DNA from: Asaia bogorensis
GTDB lineage: Bacteria; Pseudomonadota; Alphaproteobacteria; Reyranellales; Reyranellaceae
Direction of reading: 5' to 3'
Assembly (NCBI GenBank): GCA_945905835.1
Contig: CAMDQJ010000036.1
Coordinates: 1 to 37,064, forward strand
DNA length: 37,064 bases
A program made the position numbers and the translations under genes. Below are positions 26,571 through 37,050 of the stretch, in pieces. A model generated the notes under the pieces. That model searched no databases, was not told where the DNA came from, and worked only from the letters and a program-made list of their open reading frames with translations. Position 1 is the stretch's first letter. The number at the start of each line of letters is the position of its first letter.

Positions 26571-27437
26571 ATGTCGTATCGCTCGGTCTTCAAACCGGGG
26601 CTGTTTGAGGGCCAGACGGTCATCGTGACCGGTGGTGGCAGCGGCATCGGCCGTTGCACCGCGCACGAGATCGCCGCACTCGGCGCGCATGTCGTGATCA
26701 CCGGTCGCAAGCCGGAAAAACTGGAAACGGTGAAGGGCGAGATCGAAGCCTCCGGCGGCTCATGCGAGGCCCACGCGTTCGACATCCGCGAAGAGCCGCA
26801 AGTCAAAGAGGCCGTGGCGAAGATCGTCGCCAACAGGGGCCGCGTCCATGGCCTGTTCAACAATGCCGGCGGCCAGTTCCCCTCGCCCGCCGCAGCGATG
26901 AGCGCCAAGGGCTTCGACGTCGTCGTGCGCAACAACCTCACCGGCGGCTTCATCGTCAGCCGCGAGGTCTTTACCCAATCGATGGAGAAAACCGGCGGCT
27001 CGATCGTCAACATGGCGGCCGACATGCGCAACGGCTTCCCCAACATGGCGCACACAGGTGCTGCACGCGCCGGCATGGTGAACCTCTCCATGACGCTCGC
27101 CCACGAATGGGCCTATGCCGGCGTACGCGTGAACGCTGTTTCGCCGGGCTGGATCGCCTCGTCGGGCATGGACACCTACCAAGGCGAATTCAAGGAGCGC
27201 ATTCCCAAGCTCAAGGGCTATTGCCCGCTCGGCCGCCTCGGCACCGAGAGCGAGGTCTCGGCGGCGGTGTGCTTTCTTCTCAGCGACGCCTCGGCCTACA
27301 TCACCGGAACCGAAATCCGCATCGACGGCGGCGTCCCGCTCGGCAACCGCTCAATCGACCTTGTAACGACCGACCGCTCGCAGGCCTTCAACGGCTTCCA
27401 TCTCGCCAAGACACCCAAAGTGCTGGGCGGCGAGTAG
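26571..27437 (+). CDS. SDR oxidoreductase, trans-2-enoyl-CoA-reductase (PECR)-like
   Basis: 288 aa. NAD(P) binding is shown by VTGGGSGIGRCTAHEIA (19-35) and LFNNAGGQFPSPAA (95-108). The usual YxxxK catalytic pair is absent: the place is taken by HTGAARAGM (161-169), with Thr and Arg where Tyr and Lys would align. The same HTGAARAG wording occurs, as I recall, in peroxisomal trans-2-enoyl-CoA reductase and relatives, so this is a subfamily trait rather than damage. GFPNMA precedes it and VNAVSPGWIAS follows. It is first in the atu-like operon, with AGGAGG before its ATG, and holds the position of the AtuB SDR in the Pseudomonas cluster. Confidence 0.8.
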   Translation: MSYRSVFKPGLFEGQTVIVTGGGSGIGRCTAHEIAALGAHVVITGRKPEKLETVKGEIEASGGSCEAHAFDIREEPQVKEAVAKIVANRGRVHGLFNNAGGQFPSPAAAMSAKGFDVVVRNNLTGGFIVSREVFTQSMEKTGGSIVNMAADMRNGFPNMAHTGAARAGMVNLSMTLAHEWAYAGVRVNAVSPGWIASSGMDTYQGEFKERIPKLKGYCPLGRLGTESEVSAAVCFLLSDASAYITGTEIRIDGGVPLGNRSIDLVTTDRSQAFNGFHLAKTPKVLGGE

Positions 27438-27441
27438 CGCA

Positions 27442-29058
27442 ATGCCGATCCTCGAAAGCCAGGTCGACAAGAACAGCGACGAGTTCAAGAAGAACCGCGA
27501 GCAGATGCTGGCGGCCATCGCGGAGTTCCGCGCCGCCGAGGCCAGCGTGCAGGCGACCTCGGAGAAATCGCGCGAGCGCTTCGCCAAGCGCAAGCAACTG
27601 ATGCCGCGCGAGCGCATCGCGCTCCTGCTCGACCGCGGCGCGCCCTTCCTCGAGCTGATGCCGCTCGCCGGCTACCGCATGCACGACGATAAGGATGGCT
27701 CCAGCGCCGGCGGCGGTTCGGTTTCGGGCATCGGTTATGTCGAAGGCGTGCGCTGCATCGTCTCAGCGTCGAACAGCGCCATCAAGGGCGGCACCGTCGC
27801 GCCGTCCGGCCAGCGCAAGGGCCAGCGCGTGCAGCAGATCGTCATGGAGAACAAGCTGCCGGTCGTGAACCTCGTGGAGTCCGGCGGTGCCAATCTCCTC
27901 TATCAGGCCGAGATCTTCGTGCCCGGCGGCCGCGGCTTCGCCAACCAGGCGCGCATGTCGGCGCGTGGCATCCCGCAGGTCACCGTCGTGCACGGCTCAT
28001 CGACGGCGGGCGGCGCCTACCTGCCCGGCCTCTCCGACTACGTCATCATGGTGCGCAACCGGGCCAAGGTGTTTTTGGCCGGCCCGCCGCTTCTGAAGGC
28101 CGCGACGGGCGAGATTGCGAGCGACGAAGACCTCGGCGGCGCGGAGATGCATGCGACGGTGTCGGGCGTTGCCGAGTGGATGGCCGAGAACGATTCAGAC
28201 GGCATCCGCATGGCCCGCGAGGTCATCGCCAAATGGCACTGGAACGACAAGCTGCCGTCGAAGATGGTACGGACGTTCAAGCAGCCGCTCTACGACATCG
28301 ACGAGCTGTGCGGCGTCGTACCGCCCTCGCACAAGGATCCGTACGACGTGCGCGAGGTCATCGCACGACTGGTCGACGGCTCGGACTTCCTCGAGTTCAA
28401 GGGCCTCTACGACCAGCAGACGATCTGCGGCTGGGCAGAGATCGTGGGTGAGCCCGTCGCGCTGATCGGCAACAACGGGCCGATCACCGTCAAAGGCTCG
28501 GTCAAGGCGGCACAATTCATCCAGCTCTGCTGCCAGCAGGGCACGCCGATCGTCTACCTGCAGAACACCACCGGCTACATGGTCGGCACCGAGGCCGAGC
28601 GCGGCGGCATCGTCAAGCACGGCTCCAAGATGATCCAGGCGGTGGCCAATGCCACCGTGCCGCAGATCACCATCGTCATCGGCGGCAGCTTCGGCGCCGG
28701 CAACTACGGCATGTGCGGCCGCGCCTACGACCCGCGTTTCATCTTCGCCTGGCCGAACAACCGGACGGCGGTGATGGGCGGCGAACAGGCGGCGGGGGTG
28801 ATGAAGACCGTAACCGAGCAGAAGTTCCTGCGCGAGGGCAAGGAGCCGCCCCGGGAGCAGATCGACAAGATGTTCAAGGACATCGTCGACCAGTTCGACC
28901 ACGAATCGACGGCGCTCTACGGCACGGCGCATCTTTGGGACGACGGCATCATCGATCCGCGCGACACGCGGCGCATTCTCGCCTTCACGCTCTCCATCGC
29001 CCGCGAGTCGATCGTGCGGCCACTCAATCCCATCACTTTCGGCGTCGCAAGGATGTAG
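27442..29058 (+). CDS. Biotin-dependent acyl-CoA carboxylase, carboxyltransferase (beta) subunit; AtuC/LiuB-like
   Basis: 538 aa with two crotonase-fold halves. The N-half has SGIGYVEGVRCIVSASN, NLVESGGANLLYQAEIF and VHGSSTAGGAYLPGLSD; the C-half has YLQNTTGYMVGTEAERGGI and GGSFGAGNYGMCGRAYDPRF then FAWPNNRTAVMGGEQAAGVM. It carboxylates a 3-methyl-branched enoyl-CoA together with the biotin subunit at 32223. The acyl-pocket stretch AEIFVPGGRGFANQARMSA lacks the DRDHFGR-type wording I remember for methylcrotonyl-CoA carboxylase and looks more like the geranyl-CoA enzyme; this is from memory. It begins 4 nt after the SDR stop. Confidence 0.85.
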   Translation: MPILESQVDKNSDEFKKNREQMLAAIAEFRAAEASVQATSEKSRERFAKRKQLMPRERIALLLDRGAPFLELMPLAGYRMHDDKDGSSAGGGSVSGIGYVEGVRCIVSASNSAIKGGTVAPSGQRKGQRVQQIVMENKLPVVNLVESGGANLLYQAEIFVPGGRGFANQARMSARGIPQVTVVHGSSTAGGAYLPGLSDYVIMVRNRAKVFLAGPPLLKAATGEIASDEDLGGAEMHATVSGVAEWMAENDSDGIRMAREVIAKWHWNDKLPSKMVRTFKQPLYDIDELCGVVPPSHKDPYDVREVIARLVDGSDFLEFKGLYDQQTICGWAEIVGEPVALIGNNGPITVKGSVKAAQFIQLCCQQGTPIVYLQNTTGYMVGTEAERGGIVKHGSKMIQAVANATVPQITIVIGGSFGAGNYGMCGRAYDPRFIFAWPNNRTAVMGGEQAAGVMKTVTEQKFLREGKEPPREQIDKMFKDIVDQFDHESTALYGTAHLWDDGIIDPRDTRRILAFTLSIARESIVRPLNPITFGVARM

Positions 29059-29062
29059 TGAG

Positions 29063-30223
29063 ATGAAGTTCACGCCAGAACACGAGGCGCTGCGCGCGAC
29101 CTGGAAGACGCTGATCGATCGCGAGATTAATCCCAACGTCGATCAGTGGGAAAAGGAAGGCCAGTTCCCCGCCCACGAGGTCTTCAAGAAGATGGGCAAC
29201 GCGGGGCTGCTGGGTGTCGACAAGCCCGTGCAGTTCGGCGGTTCGGGTCTCGATTTCTCCTACGCCATGATGTGTGCCGAATCGCTAGGCCTCGTAAACG
29301 GCGGCTCGATCCCGATGGCAACGGGCGTGCAGATCTCCATGGCGACTCCGGCGCTCGCCCGCTACGGCAGCGACGAGCTGCGCCAGGAATTCCTGACGCC
29401 GTCGATCACCGGCGACTACGTCGCCTGTCTCGGCGTCTCGGAGACCGGCGCCGGCTCCGATGTGGCCTCGATCAAGACCACCGCGGCGCGGGTCGGCGGC
29501 GACTGGGTGATCAACGGCGGCAAGATGTGGACGACCAACGGTGCGCAGGCCGACTGGATGTGCCTGCTCGCCAATACCGGCGACGGCCCCGCCCACAAGA
29601 ACAAGTCGCTGATCGTCGTGCCGATGAAGACCAAGGGCATCAAGATCGCCAAGAAGCTGAACAAGCTCGGCATGCGCGCCTCCGACACGGTGCAGACCTT
29701 CTTCGACGACGTCCGCGTGCCCGTGCGCTACACGATCGGCCAGCCGGGCATGGGCTTCGTCTACCAGATGCAGCAGTTCCAAGAGGAGCGGCTGTGGGCG
29801 GGCGCCGGCACGCTGATGGGCTGCGACCGCATCATCAACGCCACCATAGATTACACGCGCGAGCGCAAGGTCTTCGGCAAGCCCTTGCTCGACAACCAGG
29901 TCATCCATTTCCGCCTGGCCGAGCTCAAGAGCGAGGTCGAGGCGCTGCGCTCGCTGGTCTATCGCGCCTGCGAGGATTATCTCGCCGGCAAGGGCGGGAC
30001 CATGCTGGCCTCGATGGCCAAGCTCAAGGCCGGCCGCCTGCGCCGCGAGGTCTCCGACGCCTGCCTGCAGTATTGGGGCGGTGCCGGCTATCTCTGGGAC
30101 AGCCCTGTCGCACGCAGCTTCCGCGACGGCCGTCTCGGCTCGATCGGCGGCGGCGCCGACGAAGTGATGCTTCAGATCATCTCCAAGCTGATGGGCACGC
30201 TGCCTCGCTTGGGTAATCGCTAG
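29063..30223 (+). CDS. Acyl-CoA dehydrogenase, AtuD (citronellyl-CoA dehydrogenase)-like, copy 1
   Basis: 386 aa. FAD and substrate motifs are YVACLGVSETGAGSDVASIK (119-138) and WVINGGKMWTTNGAQADWMC (148-167). At the usual catalytic-Glu position near the C-terminus (YEGTxxxQ in most relatives) this protein has IGGGADEVM (361-369), so the base must lie elsewhere; E242 in QFQEERLW is where isovaleryl-CoA dehydrogenase carries its base. That fits a branched substrate. From memory it matches P. aeruginosa AtuD closely along its length. It starts 4 nt after the carboxyltransferase stop and is followed by a close paralogue. Confidence 0.86.
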   Translation: MKFTPEHEALRATWKTLIDREINPNVDQWEKEGQFPAHEVFKKMGNAGLLGVDKPVQFGGSGLDFSYAMMCAESLGLVNGGSIPMATGVQISMATPALARYGSDELRQEFLTPSITGDYVACLGVSETGAGSDVASIKTTAARVGGDWVINGGKMWTTNGAQADWMCLLANTGDGPAHKNKSLIVVPMKTKGIKIAKKLNKLGMRASDTVQTFFDDVRVPVRYTIGQPGMGFVYQMQQFQEERLWAGAGTLMGCDRIINATIDYTRERKVFGKPLLDNQVIHFRLAELKSEVEALRSLVYRACEDYLAGKGGTMLASMAKLKAGRLRREVSDACLQYWGGAGYLWDSPVARSFRDGRLGSIGGGADEVMLQIISKLMGTLPRLGNR

Positions 30224-30232
30224 GAGCGGGCC

Positions 30233-31392
<1,160 letters not shown>

Positions 31393-31393
<1 letters not shown>

Positions 31394-32223
31394 TGGGGGA
31401 CGTCGTGCCGGAATTCGCCTCCAGATACGAAACCCTCCTGCTTCGCCGGGAACGCTCGCGCCTGCATGTCACGCTCAACCGCCCGCAGGTCAAGAACGCG
31501 CTCAACCCGACGCTGATCGGCGAGCTGCGCACGGTGTTCGAGAACCTGCGCGAGCGGCGCGACATCAAGGTCGTGATTCTGCGCGGTGCCGGCGGCACCT
31601 TCTGCGCCGGTGCCGACCTCAAGAACATGGAGCAGAGCCTCGGCGACAGACCGCGCGCCGGCGAGAAGGACCCGGTGGCACTCGGCAACCGCGAATACGG
31701 CACCTTCCTCGAAATGGTGAACACCACACCGCAGGTCGTCGTGGCGGCGGTCGAGGGCTACGCCATCGCCGGCGGCTTCGGCATCCTCTGCGTTTCCGAC
31801 GTGGCGATCTGCACCGAAGATGCGGGCTTCGCCATGAGCGAGACCGCCATTGGCATCGTGCCGGCACAGATCGCGCCCTTCGTCGCCGCCCGCATCGGCG
31901 TGCCGCAGACGCGTCATCTCGCGCTGACCGCCGCACGCTTCAAGGGGCCGGAGGCGCTGCGCCTGGGCATCGCGCACTACCTCGTCAAGGATTCGGCCGC
32001 GCTCGATTCCAAGCTCGAGGAAGTGCTGAAGCAGATCGACCGCTGCGCGCCTCTCGCCAACGCCGCAACCAAAGCGGTCGTGATGAAGGTCGGCCGCGAG
32101 CCCCTGGCGTCAGTGCTCGACTTCGCCGCCGACAAGTTCGCCGAAGCGCGGCGCAACCCGGAGGCGGCCGAGGGTCTTCGCGCCTTCGCCGAAAAACGCC
32201 CGCCGAAATGGGCCGTCGAATAA
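31393..32223 (+). CDS. Enoyl-CoA hydratase family protein, AtuE/LiuC-like position
   Basis: 276 aa crotonase. Oxyanion segments are TFCAGADLKNM and AAVEGYAIAGGFGIL. The first of the two hydratase glutamates is replaced by Gly (GGFGI instead of GGxE); the second is kept in FAMSETAIGIVPAQ. Loss of one Glu means reaction type is less certain than for the crotonase at 2200. Lying between the dehydrogenases and the biotin carboxylase, it occupies the place of AtuE (isohexenylglutaconyl-CoA hydratase), hydrating the product of the carboxylase. It overlaps both neighbours by one base. Confidence 0.82.
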
Positions 32224-34085
32224 TGGCCTTCAGAAAAATTCTGATCGCCAACCGCGGCGAGATCGCCTGGCGTATCATGCGCACCGCCAAGGCGATGGGC
32301 TACCGCACCGTCGCGGTCTATTCCGACGCCGACAAGGATGCACCGCACGTCGCCTTCGCCGACGAGGCGGTACGCATCGGTCCGCCACCGGTGAAGGAGA
32401 GCTACCTCGACATCGATCGCATCCTCGAAGCCGCCCACAAGAGCGGCGCCGACGCCGTTCATCCGGGCTACGGCTTCCTGTCGGAGAACGAGGCCTTCGC
32501 CACCGCCTGCGAGAAGGCCGGCCTCGTCTTCATCGGACCGCCACCCGCCGCCATTGCCGCCATGGGCAACAAGGCCGCCGCCAAGCGCCGCATGATCGAA
32601 TCAGGCGTGCCGTGCGTTCCGGGCTATCAGGGCGCCGACCAGAGCGACGGCAACCTCGAGATGGAAGCGCGCAAGATCGGCCTGCCCGTCATGGTCAAGG
32701 CCGCAGCCGGCGGCGGCGGACGCGGCATGCGCCTGGTCGAGCAGGACGCCGACCTTGTGGATGCCATCCGTACCGCCCGCACCGAAGCAGAGGGCGCCTT
32801 CGGCTCGGGCGAGCTGATCCTCGAAAAGGCCGTGATCGATTCGCGTCACGTCGAGATCCAGATCTTTGCCGACAACCACGGCAACGTCATTCATCTGGGC
32901 GAGCGCGACTGCTCGGTGCAGCGCCGCCACCAGAAAGTGATCGAGGAAGCACCCTCGCCGGCCGTCAACGCCGACCTGCGCAACCGCATGGGTGCGTCGG
33001 CGGTCGCCGCGGCCAAGGCGATCGGCTATCGCGGCGCGGGCACGGTGGAATTCCTGCTGGCTGCCGACGGGGAGTTCTATTTCCTCGAGATGAACACCCG
33101 CCTGCAGGTCGAGCATCCGGTGACCGAGGCCATCACCGGCCTCGACCTCGTCGAATGGCAACTCCGCGTGGCGCGCGGCGACCACCTGCTGCTTCAGCAG
33201 GACCGGGTGCGCTTTGCTGGCCATGCCATCGAAGTCCGGCTTTATGCCGAGGATGCCTATGCCGGCTTCGTGCCGCAGACCGGCCGCATCGGCGTGTGGC
33301 GCCCGGCCTCGGGCCCCGGCGTGCGTATCGATCACGGCATGAAGGACGGCCTCGCGATCTCGCCCTTCTACGATCCCATGATCGCCAAGGTGATCGCCCA
33401 CGGCGCCACGCGCGAGGAGGCACGGACACGGCTGATCAAGGCGTTGCGCGACACCGTGGTGCTCGGCCCGACCACCAACCGGCATTTCCTCATTCGCCTG
33501 CTGGAACATCCCGAGTTCGCCGCCGGAAAGGCGACCACCGCCTTTCTCGGCAAGCATCTGTTCCTCGGACCGGTGGTGAGCGAGCGTCATTGGAATCTGG
33601 CCGCTTCGCTGCTCTGGCGGCACTCGGCCGTGCGCTATCCGCCCGCGCTGCGCGGCTGGCGCAACTCCAATCCCGAACCGACGCCGATCAGGCTCGCCGT
33701 CGGCGACACCGAACGCCTTCTCCATGTCCAGCAGGCCGGCGAGGACAGCGCACCGTTCCACATCGACGGCCACGACATCGTCGTCGATCTCGATACATTG
33801 ACCGTGCGCTTCCACGACCGCACCTACGCCCCGCCCGCTTCGGCAGCGGCCGGCAGCGACGGCAAGCTACGTGCACCGATGGATGGGCGTATCGTGTCGA
33901 TCAAGGTCGCGGCCGGCGACAAGGTGGCGCGCGGCCAGACCCTGATCGTGCTCGAGGCCATGAAGATCCAGCACCAGCTCAAGGCCGTGCTCGACGCCGA
34001 AATCGAATCGGTTTCGGTCAAGGAAGGCCAGCAAGTCTCCAACCGCACCGTGCTCGTCACGATGTCGGGAGCCGCCGCCAAATGA
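32223..34085 (+). CDS. Acyl-CoA carboxylase biotin carboxylase/BCCP (alpha) subunit; AtuF/LiuD-like
   Basis: 620 aa. The biotin carboxylase part (about 1-445) has KILIANRGEIAWRIM, HPGYGFLSENEAFA, the ATP-grasp loop KAAAGGGGRGMRLV, GERDCSVQRRHQKVIEEAP and FLEMNTRLQVEHPVTE. After a middle region of weaker conservation, the C-terminal biotinyl domain carries LEAMKIQH with biotin on K581. It carboxylates its biotin with ATP and bicarbonate and passes CO2 to the beta subunit at 27442. The start ATG overlaps the hydratase stop (TAATG), and its stop overlaps the next gene (ATGA), so it is in one coupled operon. Length fits MCC/GCC alpha subunits. Confidence 0.93.
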   Translation: MAFRKILIANRGEIAWRIMRTAKAMGYRTVAVYSDADKDAPHVAFADEAVRIGPPPVKESYLDIDRILEAAHKSGADAVHPGYGFLSENEAFATACEKAGLVFIGPPPAAIAAMGNKAAAKRRMIESGVPCVPGYQGADQSDGNLEMEARKIGLPVMVKAAAGGGGRGMRLVEQDADLVDAIRTARTEAEGAFGSGELILEKAVIDSRHVEIQIFADNHGNVIHLGERDCSVQRRHQKVIEEAPSPAVNADLRNRMGASAVAAAKAIGYRGAGTVEFLLAADGEFYFLEMNTRLQVEHPVTEAITGLDLVEWQLRVARGDHLLLQQDRVRFAGHAIEVRLYAEDAYAGFVPQTGRIGVWRPASGPGVRIDHGMKDGLAISPFYDPMIAKVIAHGATREEARTRLIKALRDTVVLGPTTNRHFLIRLLEHPEFAAGKATTAFLGKHLFLGPVVSERHWNLAASLLWRHSAVRYPPALRGWRNSNPEPTPIRLAVGDTERLLHVQQAGEDSAPFHIDGHDIVVDLDTLTVRFHDRTYAPPASAAAGSDGKLRAPMDGRIVSIKVAAGDKVARGQTLIVLEAMKIQHQLKAVLDAEIESVSVKEGQQVSNRTVLVTMSGAAAK

Positions 34086-34677
34086 GGCGCATCGCGTCGG
34101 TCCTGGGGCTGCTGCTCGCATTGGCATGCCCCGCCCTGGCGCAGGAGGAGCGCGACCCCGCGCTCGAGGCCCAGCTCGGCATCGCCCCTGCAAGACCCGC
34201 TACGACACCTACCTGCTGGGTCCCTATCCACGCGCCTTCGCCTTGTCGCCGGACAAGGGCCGCTGCAGCTTCGCGGCCGGCGGCAACTCACGCGAGGCCG
34301 CCGAAGCCTCGGCGCTCAAATCCTGCGGCGCAAACTGCAGTATTGCCGCGCGCTCTCCCGACCTGCTGCCCGACGACCAGATCACGCCGGCCGAGACGCG
34401 TCTGGCACAGCGCGACCCGACATCGCGCTATCGCGGGCCCACCGACTCGATCGGCGCCATCGTCTGGAGCCCCGACAGCACGCCCAACAGCGTGCCGTCG
34501 CGCAACTCGAGGGCGGCCTATGTCCGCACCTTCAACGAGGCCAGGTGGGATGTCTGGCGCGTCGACCGCACCGAGCCCGGCCAGAACACGCTGAAGGGTG
34601 CCATCGAGGTCCTGAATCACGCCGTCGACAAGGTGAAGGGCGCGGGCTATCGCAAGATCGTGCTGGCGAGCCAGTAA
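34082..34677 (+). pseudogene. Exported protein gene with a frameshift (DUF4189-like middle part)
   Basis: The ATG at 34082 overlaps the carboxylase stop and encodes a good signal peptide (MRRIASVLGLLLALACPALA before QEE) and RDPALEAQLGIAP. Near 34187-34191 (a CCCC run) the sensible reading jumps frame and continues CKTRYDTYLLGPYPRAFALS, DKGRCSFAAGGNSREAAEAS, SCGANCSI and ends KGAGYRKIVLASQ. One extra C would restore a protein of about 198 aa. The Cys/Ala-rich middle resembles DUF4189-type domains; function unknown. It is either a recent pseudogene or a base-call error in the C-run. Confidence 0.65.
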
Positions 34678-34995
34678 AGTTCACCTATTATTTCCGCCGG
34701 GGGCGATTTTCCGACAAGTAGACCGAAACCGATTTCGGTCTTCGGCGATACCATATCCGTTGGCACGATCCCGGTATCTCTCGCCATCTCCTGCCACAGG
34801 CAATCGGCCTGCGGCACTGCGTTCGTGAACTATGGCCGGCCCTCGCCATCGTGTGGATGCCCACAGCATAAGACCCAGAAGGTACGCCCCACCTGCCAGC
34901 GAGTTGTTGAGGTCGGCCATGTTGGGTTACCTGCAGATGCTCAGTGTTGGGGCTATGATCCAACCGCGGCTTCTGACCCCGAACGAGGCAACAAG
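34678..34995. other. 318-bp gap without a recognised gene
   Basis: It holds a hairpin near its left end (34721-34740) and the ribosome site of the next gene (GAGG at 34985-34988). A minus-strand open frame (34681-34920) exists but resembles no family and has no ribosome site, so it is not called. I see no RNA gene or repeat. Confidence 0.5.
34721..34740 (+). terminator. Hairpin after the atu-like operon
   Basis: GACCGAAA (34721-34728), loop CCGA, TTTCGGTC (34733-34740) make a perfect 8-bp stem 44 nt past the last stop of the operon. The following TTCGGCG has little U-run, so termination may be weak or Rho-dependent. Confidence 0.45.
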
Positions 34996-35487
34996 ATGCT
35001 GTATCAGATCAAAGACGAAAGCGGACGAGCCCTCGACGCCCATTTTGAGGTCGAAGGCAACGATTTGGTCTTCCACAGCCGGGGCGGCACGAAGGGAAAA
35101 GACGTAAGGAACCTCGACTACTCCACCGGGCTTCGCTTGCTGTTGAAGCGTTTACAGGAAGGGCGCGTCGGCATGGTCGGGGCTTGGGTCGACAGCGCAC
35201 GCGTTCAAAGTGTCCCCCTCGAGGAACGCAAAATCTTAGACGAAAACGAATCAGGAGGATCGCCGGAGAGCCTCCTTACGCTCTTGTCCACGCGAATGAA
35301 GGGCATTGGCCGAGACCCTGACGCGCGGGAGGGTGGCGGCAACCCGACTAAGCGACTCCGGCTCCGTCTCGGCTTGGCTCTATCAGAAGAGATAATCCGA
35401 AACGTTCTGGGAGGAGTTCTGAGGTACTCCCCACAAATCGGACAGATGTTCCCCGTCAGCACCTATGTCCCAGATTTGAGGTTGTGA
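34996..35487 (+). CDS. Uncharacterised 163-aa protein, accessory-region type
   Basis: It starts MLYQIKDESGRALDAHFEVE at the ATG 34996 (GAGG upstream). Striking segments are FHSRGGTKGKDVRNLDYSTG, LRLLLKRLQEGRVGMVGAWV then DSARVQSVPLEERKIL, TRMKGIGRDPDAREGGGNPT and KRLRLRLG. I have seen this wording in proteins of unknown function in variable regions of genomes but cannot name a family. It is soluble, with no signal and few Cys. The right neighbour region is full of gene fragments, so it may belong to a mobile or defence-type island; that is inference. The intergenic stretch after it (35488-35668) shows nothing I recognise. Confidence 0.55.
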   Translation: MLYQIKDESGRALDAHFEVEGNDLVFHSRGGTKGKDVRNLDYSTGLRLLLKRLQEGRVGMVGAWVDSARVQSVPLEERKILDENESGGSPESLLTLLSTRMKGIGRDPDAREGGGNPTKRLRLRLGLALSEEIIRNVLGGVLRYSPQIGQMFPVSTYVPDLRL

Positions 35488-35668
35488 TTTAAGGAGAGTT
35501 TTTGTCTCGTCGGCATGACGAAGGAACCAAGATGAGCCCACGCCGACAACGCGCGGCGAGCGAACTTTCCGCTTGCTAATTGAACGTCTGCTGAAGATTT
35601 CTGCCGACCGCAAGGCTCGTCATGCCTAAACAAGAATGCGAAATTCTGAGCCCTGGGCCTAGTTATTT

Positions 35669-35967
35669 CTAATTCGCGGATTTCATCCTTATCGACTGAA
35701 AGTCGATCTGCCGCGTCACCACCGCCAATAAGGCAAATAACATGGTGATTCCCAACTGAAAGACGTGGGCGATAACTGCGAAAGCGAGAGCGGCTTCCAA
35801 GGGACTCTCGAATACGCTGAGCGCCAGCACTGTTGATGCCTCGAAGGCTCCTAGACCACCGGGTCCCAGCGGTACCACGAAGCTGAGTGCGACTGCCGAC
35901 ATGTTGAAGGCTGCGGCCGCGACGGGTGCTTGCTCAAAGACGGCACGAAGTCCGAACCAGTAGCGCC
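35669..35967 (-). pseudogene. C-terminal fragment of a flippase-like (UPF0104/LPG-synthase TM) membrane protein
   Basis: Reading in from the junction: WRYWFGLRAVFEQAPVAAAA, FNMSAVALSFVVPLGPGGLG, AFEASTVLALSVF, ALAFAVIAHVFQLGI, then a short tail to the stop at 35669. PGGLGAFE followed by paired membrane segments is the signature end of the lysylphosphatidylglycerol-synthase TM / YbhN family. The upstream two thirds are missing; the sequence passes into a helicase fragment on the same strand near 35968. The exact junction is approximate. Confidence 0.65.
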
Positions 35968-36503
35968 ATTTCCTTGCCGGGCGCCGGGCGCATGACGCGG
36001 CCGACCTGCTGGATGTGCGTCGTCGGCGACTTGCGAAGCGGCCGGCACAGGATGCAGACCTTCACGTCTGGAACGTCGAATCCCTTGGCCAGCGCGTCGC
36101 ACCTCACAAGCCCGGTGATGGCACTGTCGGACTTGCGGAATTCCGCGATCTTCAGCCGACGATCATCTTCGTCGTCGCGATATGAAATGTTCTGGAAGTT
36201 CAAACCGATGCCGGCGAAGGCCCGGCAAATTTCTTCCCCGTGCGCCACGGTGCTGGAAAAGCAGATCGTCTTTGCCGGGCCGCTGAAATGCTCGGTCGTG
36301 CGCTTGATGTATTCCGTCACCACGTCGCCGATGATCGTGGCGCCGGCCCTCTCTAGCCCTTTGTCGTCCCACTCGCCGGTCGATTTCACGGCCACGCCGC
36401 TGATATCCGCTTCCGTCGCCGTATAGACGACGGGCTTCGTCAACATCCCGGTCTCGATCAGTTCGTCCGTCGTGGCGACGTTGACGATCGCTTGGATCGG
36501 CAA
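35968..36503 (-). pseudogene. SF2 (DEAD/DEAH) helicase C-terminal fragment
   Basis: The minus-strand frame carries the second RecA-like domain of an SF2 helicase: VATTDELIETGMLTKPVVYT, GPAKTICFSSTVAHGEEICR (motif IV region), LAKGFDVPDVKVCILCRPL (motif V) and QQVGRVMRPAPGK (motif VI). The ATP-binding half (Walker A, DEAD box) is absent because the left part is replaced by an ISAzo13 transposase fragment, and the C-terminus ends abruptly in the flippase fragment. Helicases of this kind are common in prophages and restriction systems. Confidence 0.7.
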
Positions 36504-37050
36504 GGTCGCGCCCTATGGTGTGTACGACATCGCGGCGAACAGCGGTTGGGTGAGCGTCGGTATCACGCACGACACCGCCCAGTTCGCTGTGTCGGCCATT
36601 GCCACCTGGCTCAAGAAAATGGGCCGGCGGCGTTACCCCAAGGCACGGCAGTTGACGATAACCGCCGATTGCGGCGGATCGAATGGCGCGCGTGTGCGGC
36701 TGTGGAAAGTCGAACTGCAGAAGTTCGCCGACCGGACGGGGCTGACCATCAAGGTCCTCCACTATCCGCCGGGTACTTCCAAGTGGAACAAGATCGAACA
36801 CCGGATGTTTTGTCACATCACGCAGAACTGGCGAAGCCGGCCGCTCGCAGATCGCGCCACCGTGGTCGATCTGATCGCCGCAACCACAACGAAGACTGGT
36901 CTCAAGATCAAAAGTGCGCTCGATACACGGACCTACGAGAAAGGCATCAAGGTCGGCAAGGCCGAGATGGAACGCCTCGACATCCGAGGCGACACCTTCC
37001 ATCCTGAATGGAACTACACCGTCATGCCAAGGACCACTAAATCGTTGTAG
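36499..37050 (+). pseudogene. ISAzo13-family transposase, C-terminal part
   Basis: From about 36499 the frame encodes GKVAPYGVYDIAANSGWVSV, GITHDTAQFAVSAIATWL, LTITADCGGSNGARVRLWK (the Asp is a likely DDE residue), VLHYPPGTSKWNKIEHRMFC (Glu of the triad) and ends at 37050. About the first half of the transposase (normally about 400 aa or more) is missing; its place is taken by helicase sequence on the other strand. The right end, just past the stop, may be the true IS end but runs out of the window at 37064. Confidence 0.75.

Noticed and set aside
34681..34920. Minus-strand 79-aa open frame
   Set aside because: No ribosome site, no family resemblance, and it overlaps the operon-end hairpin.
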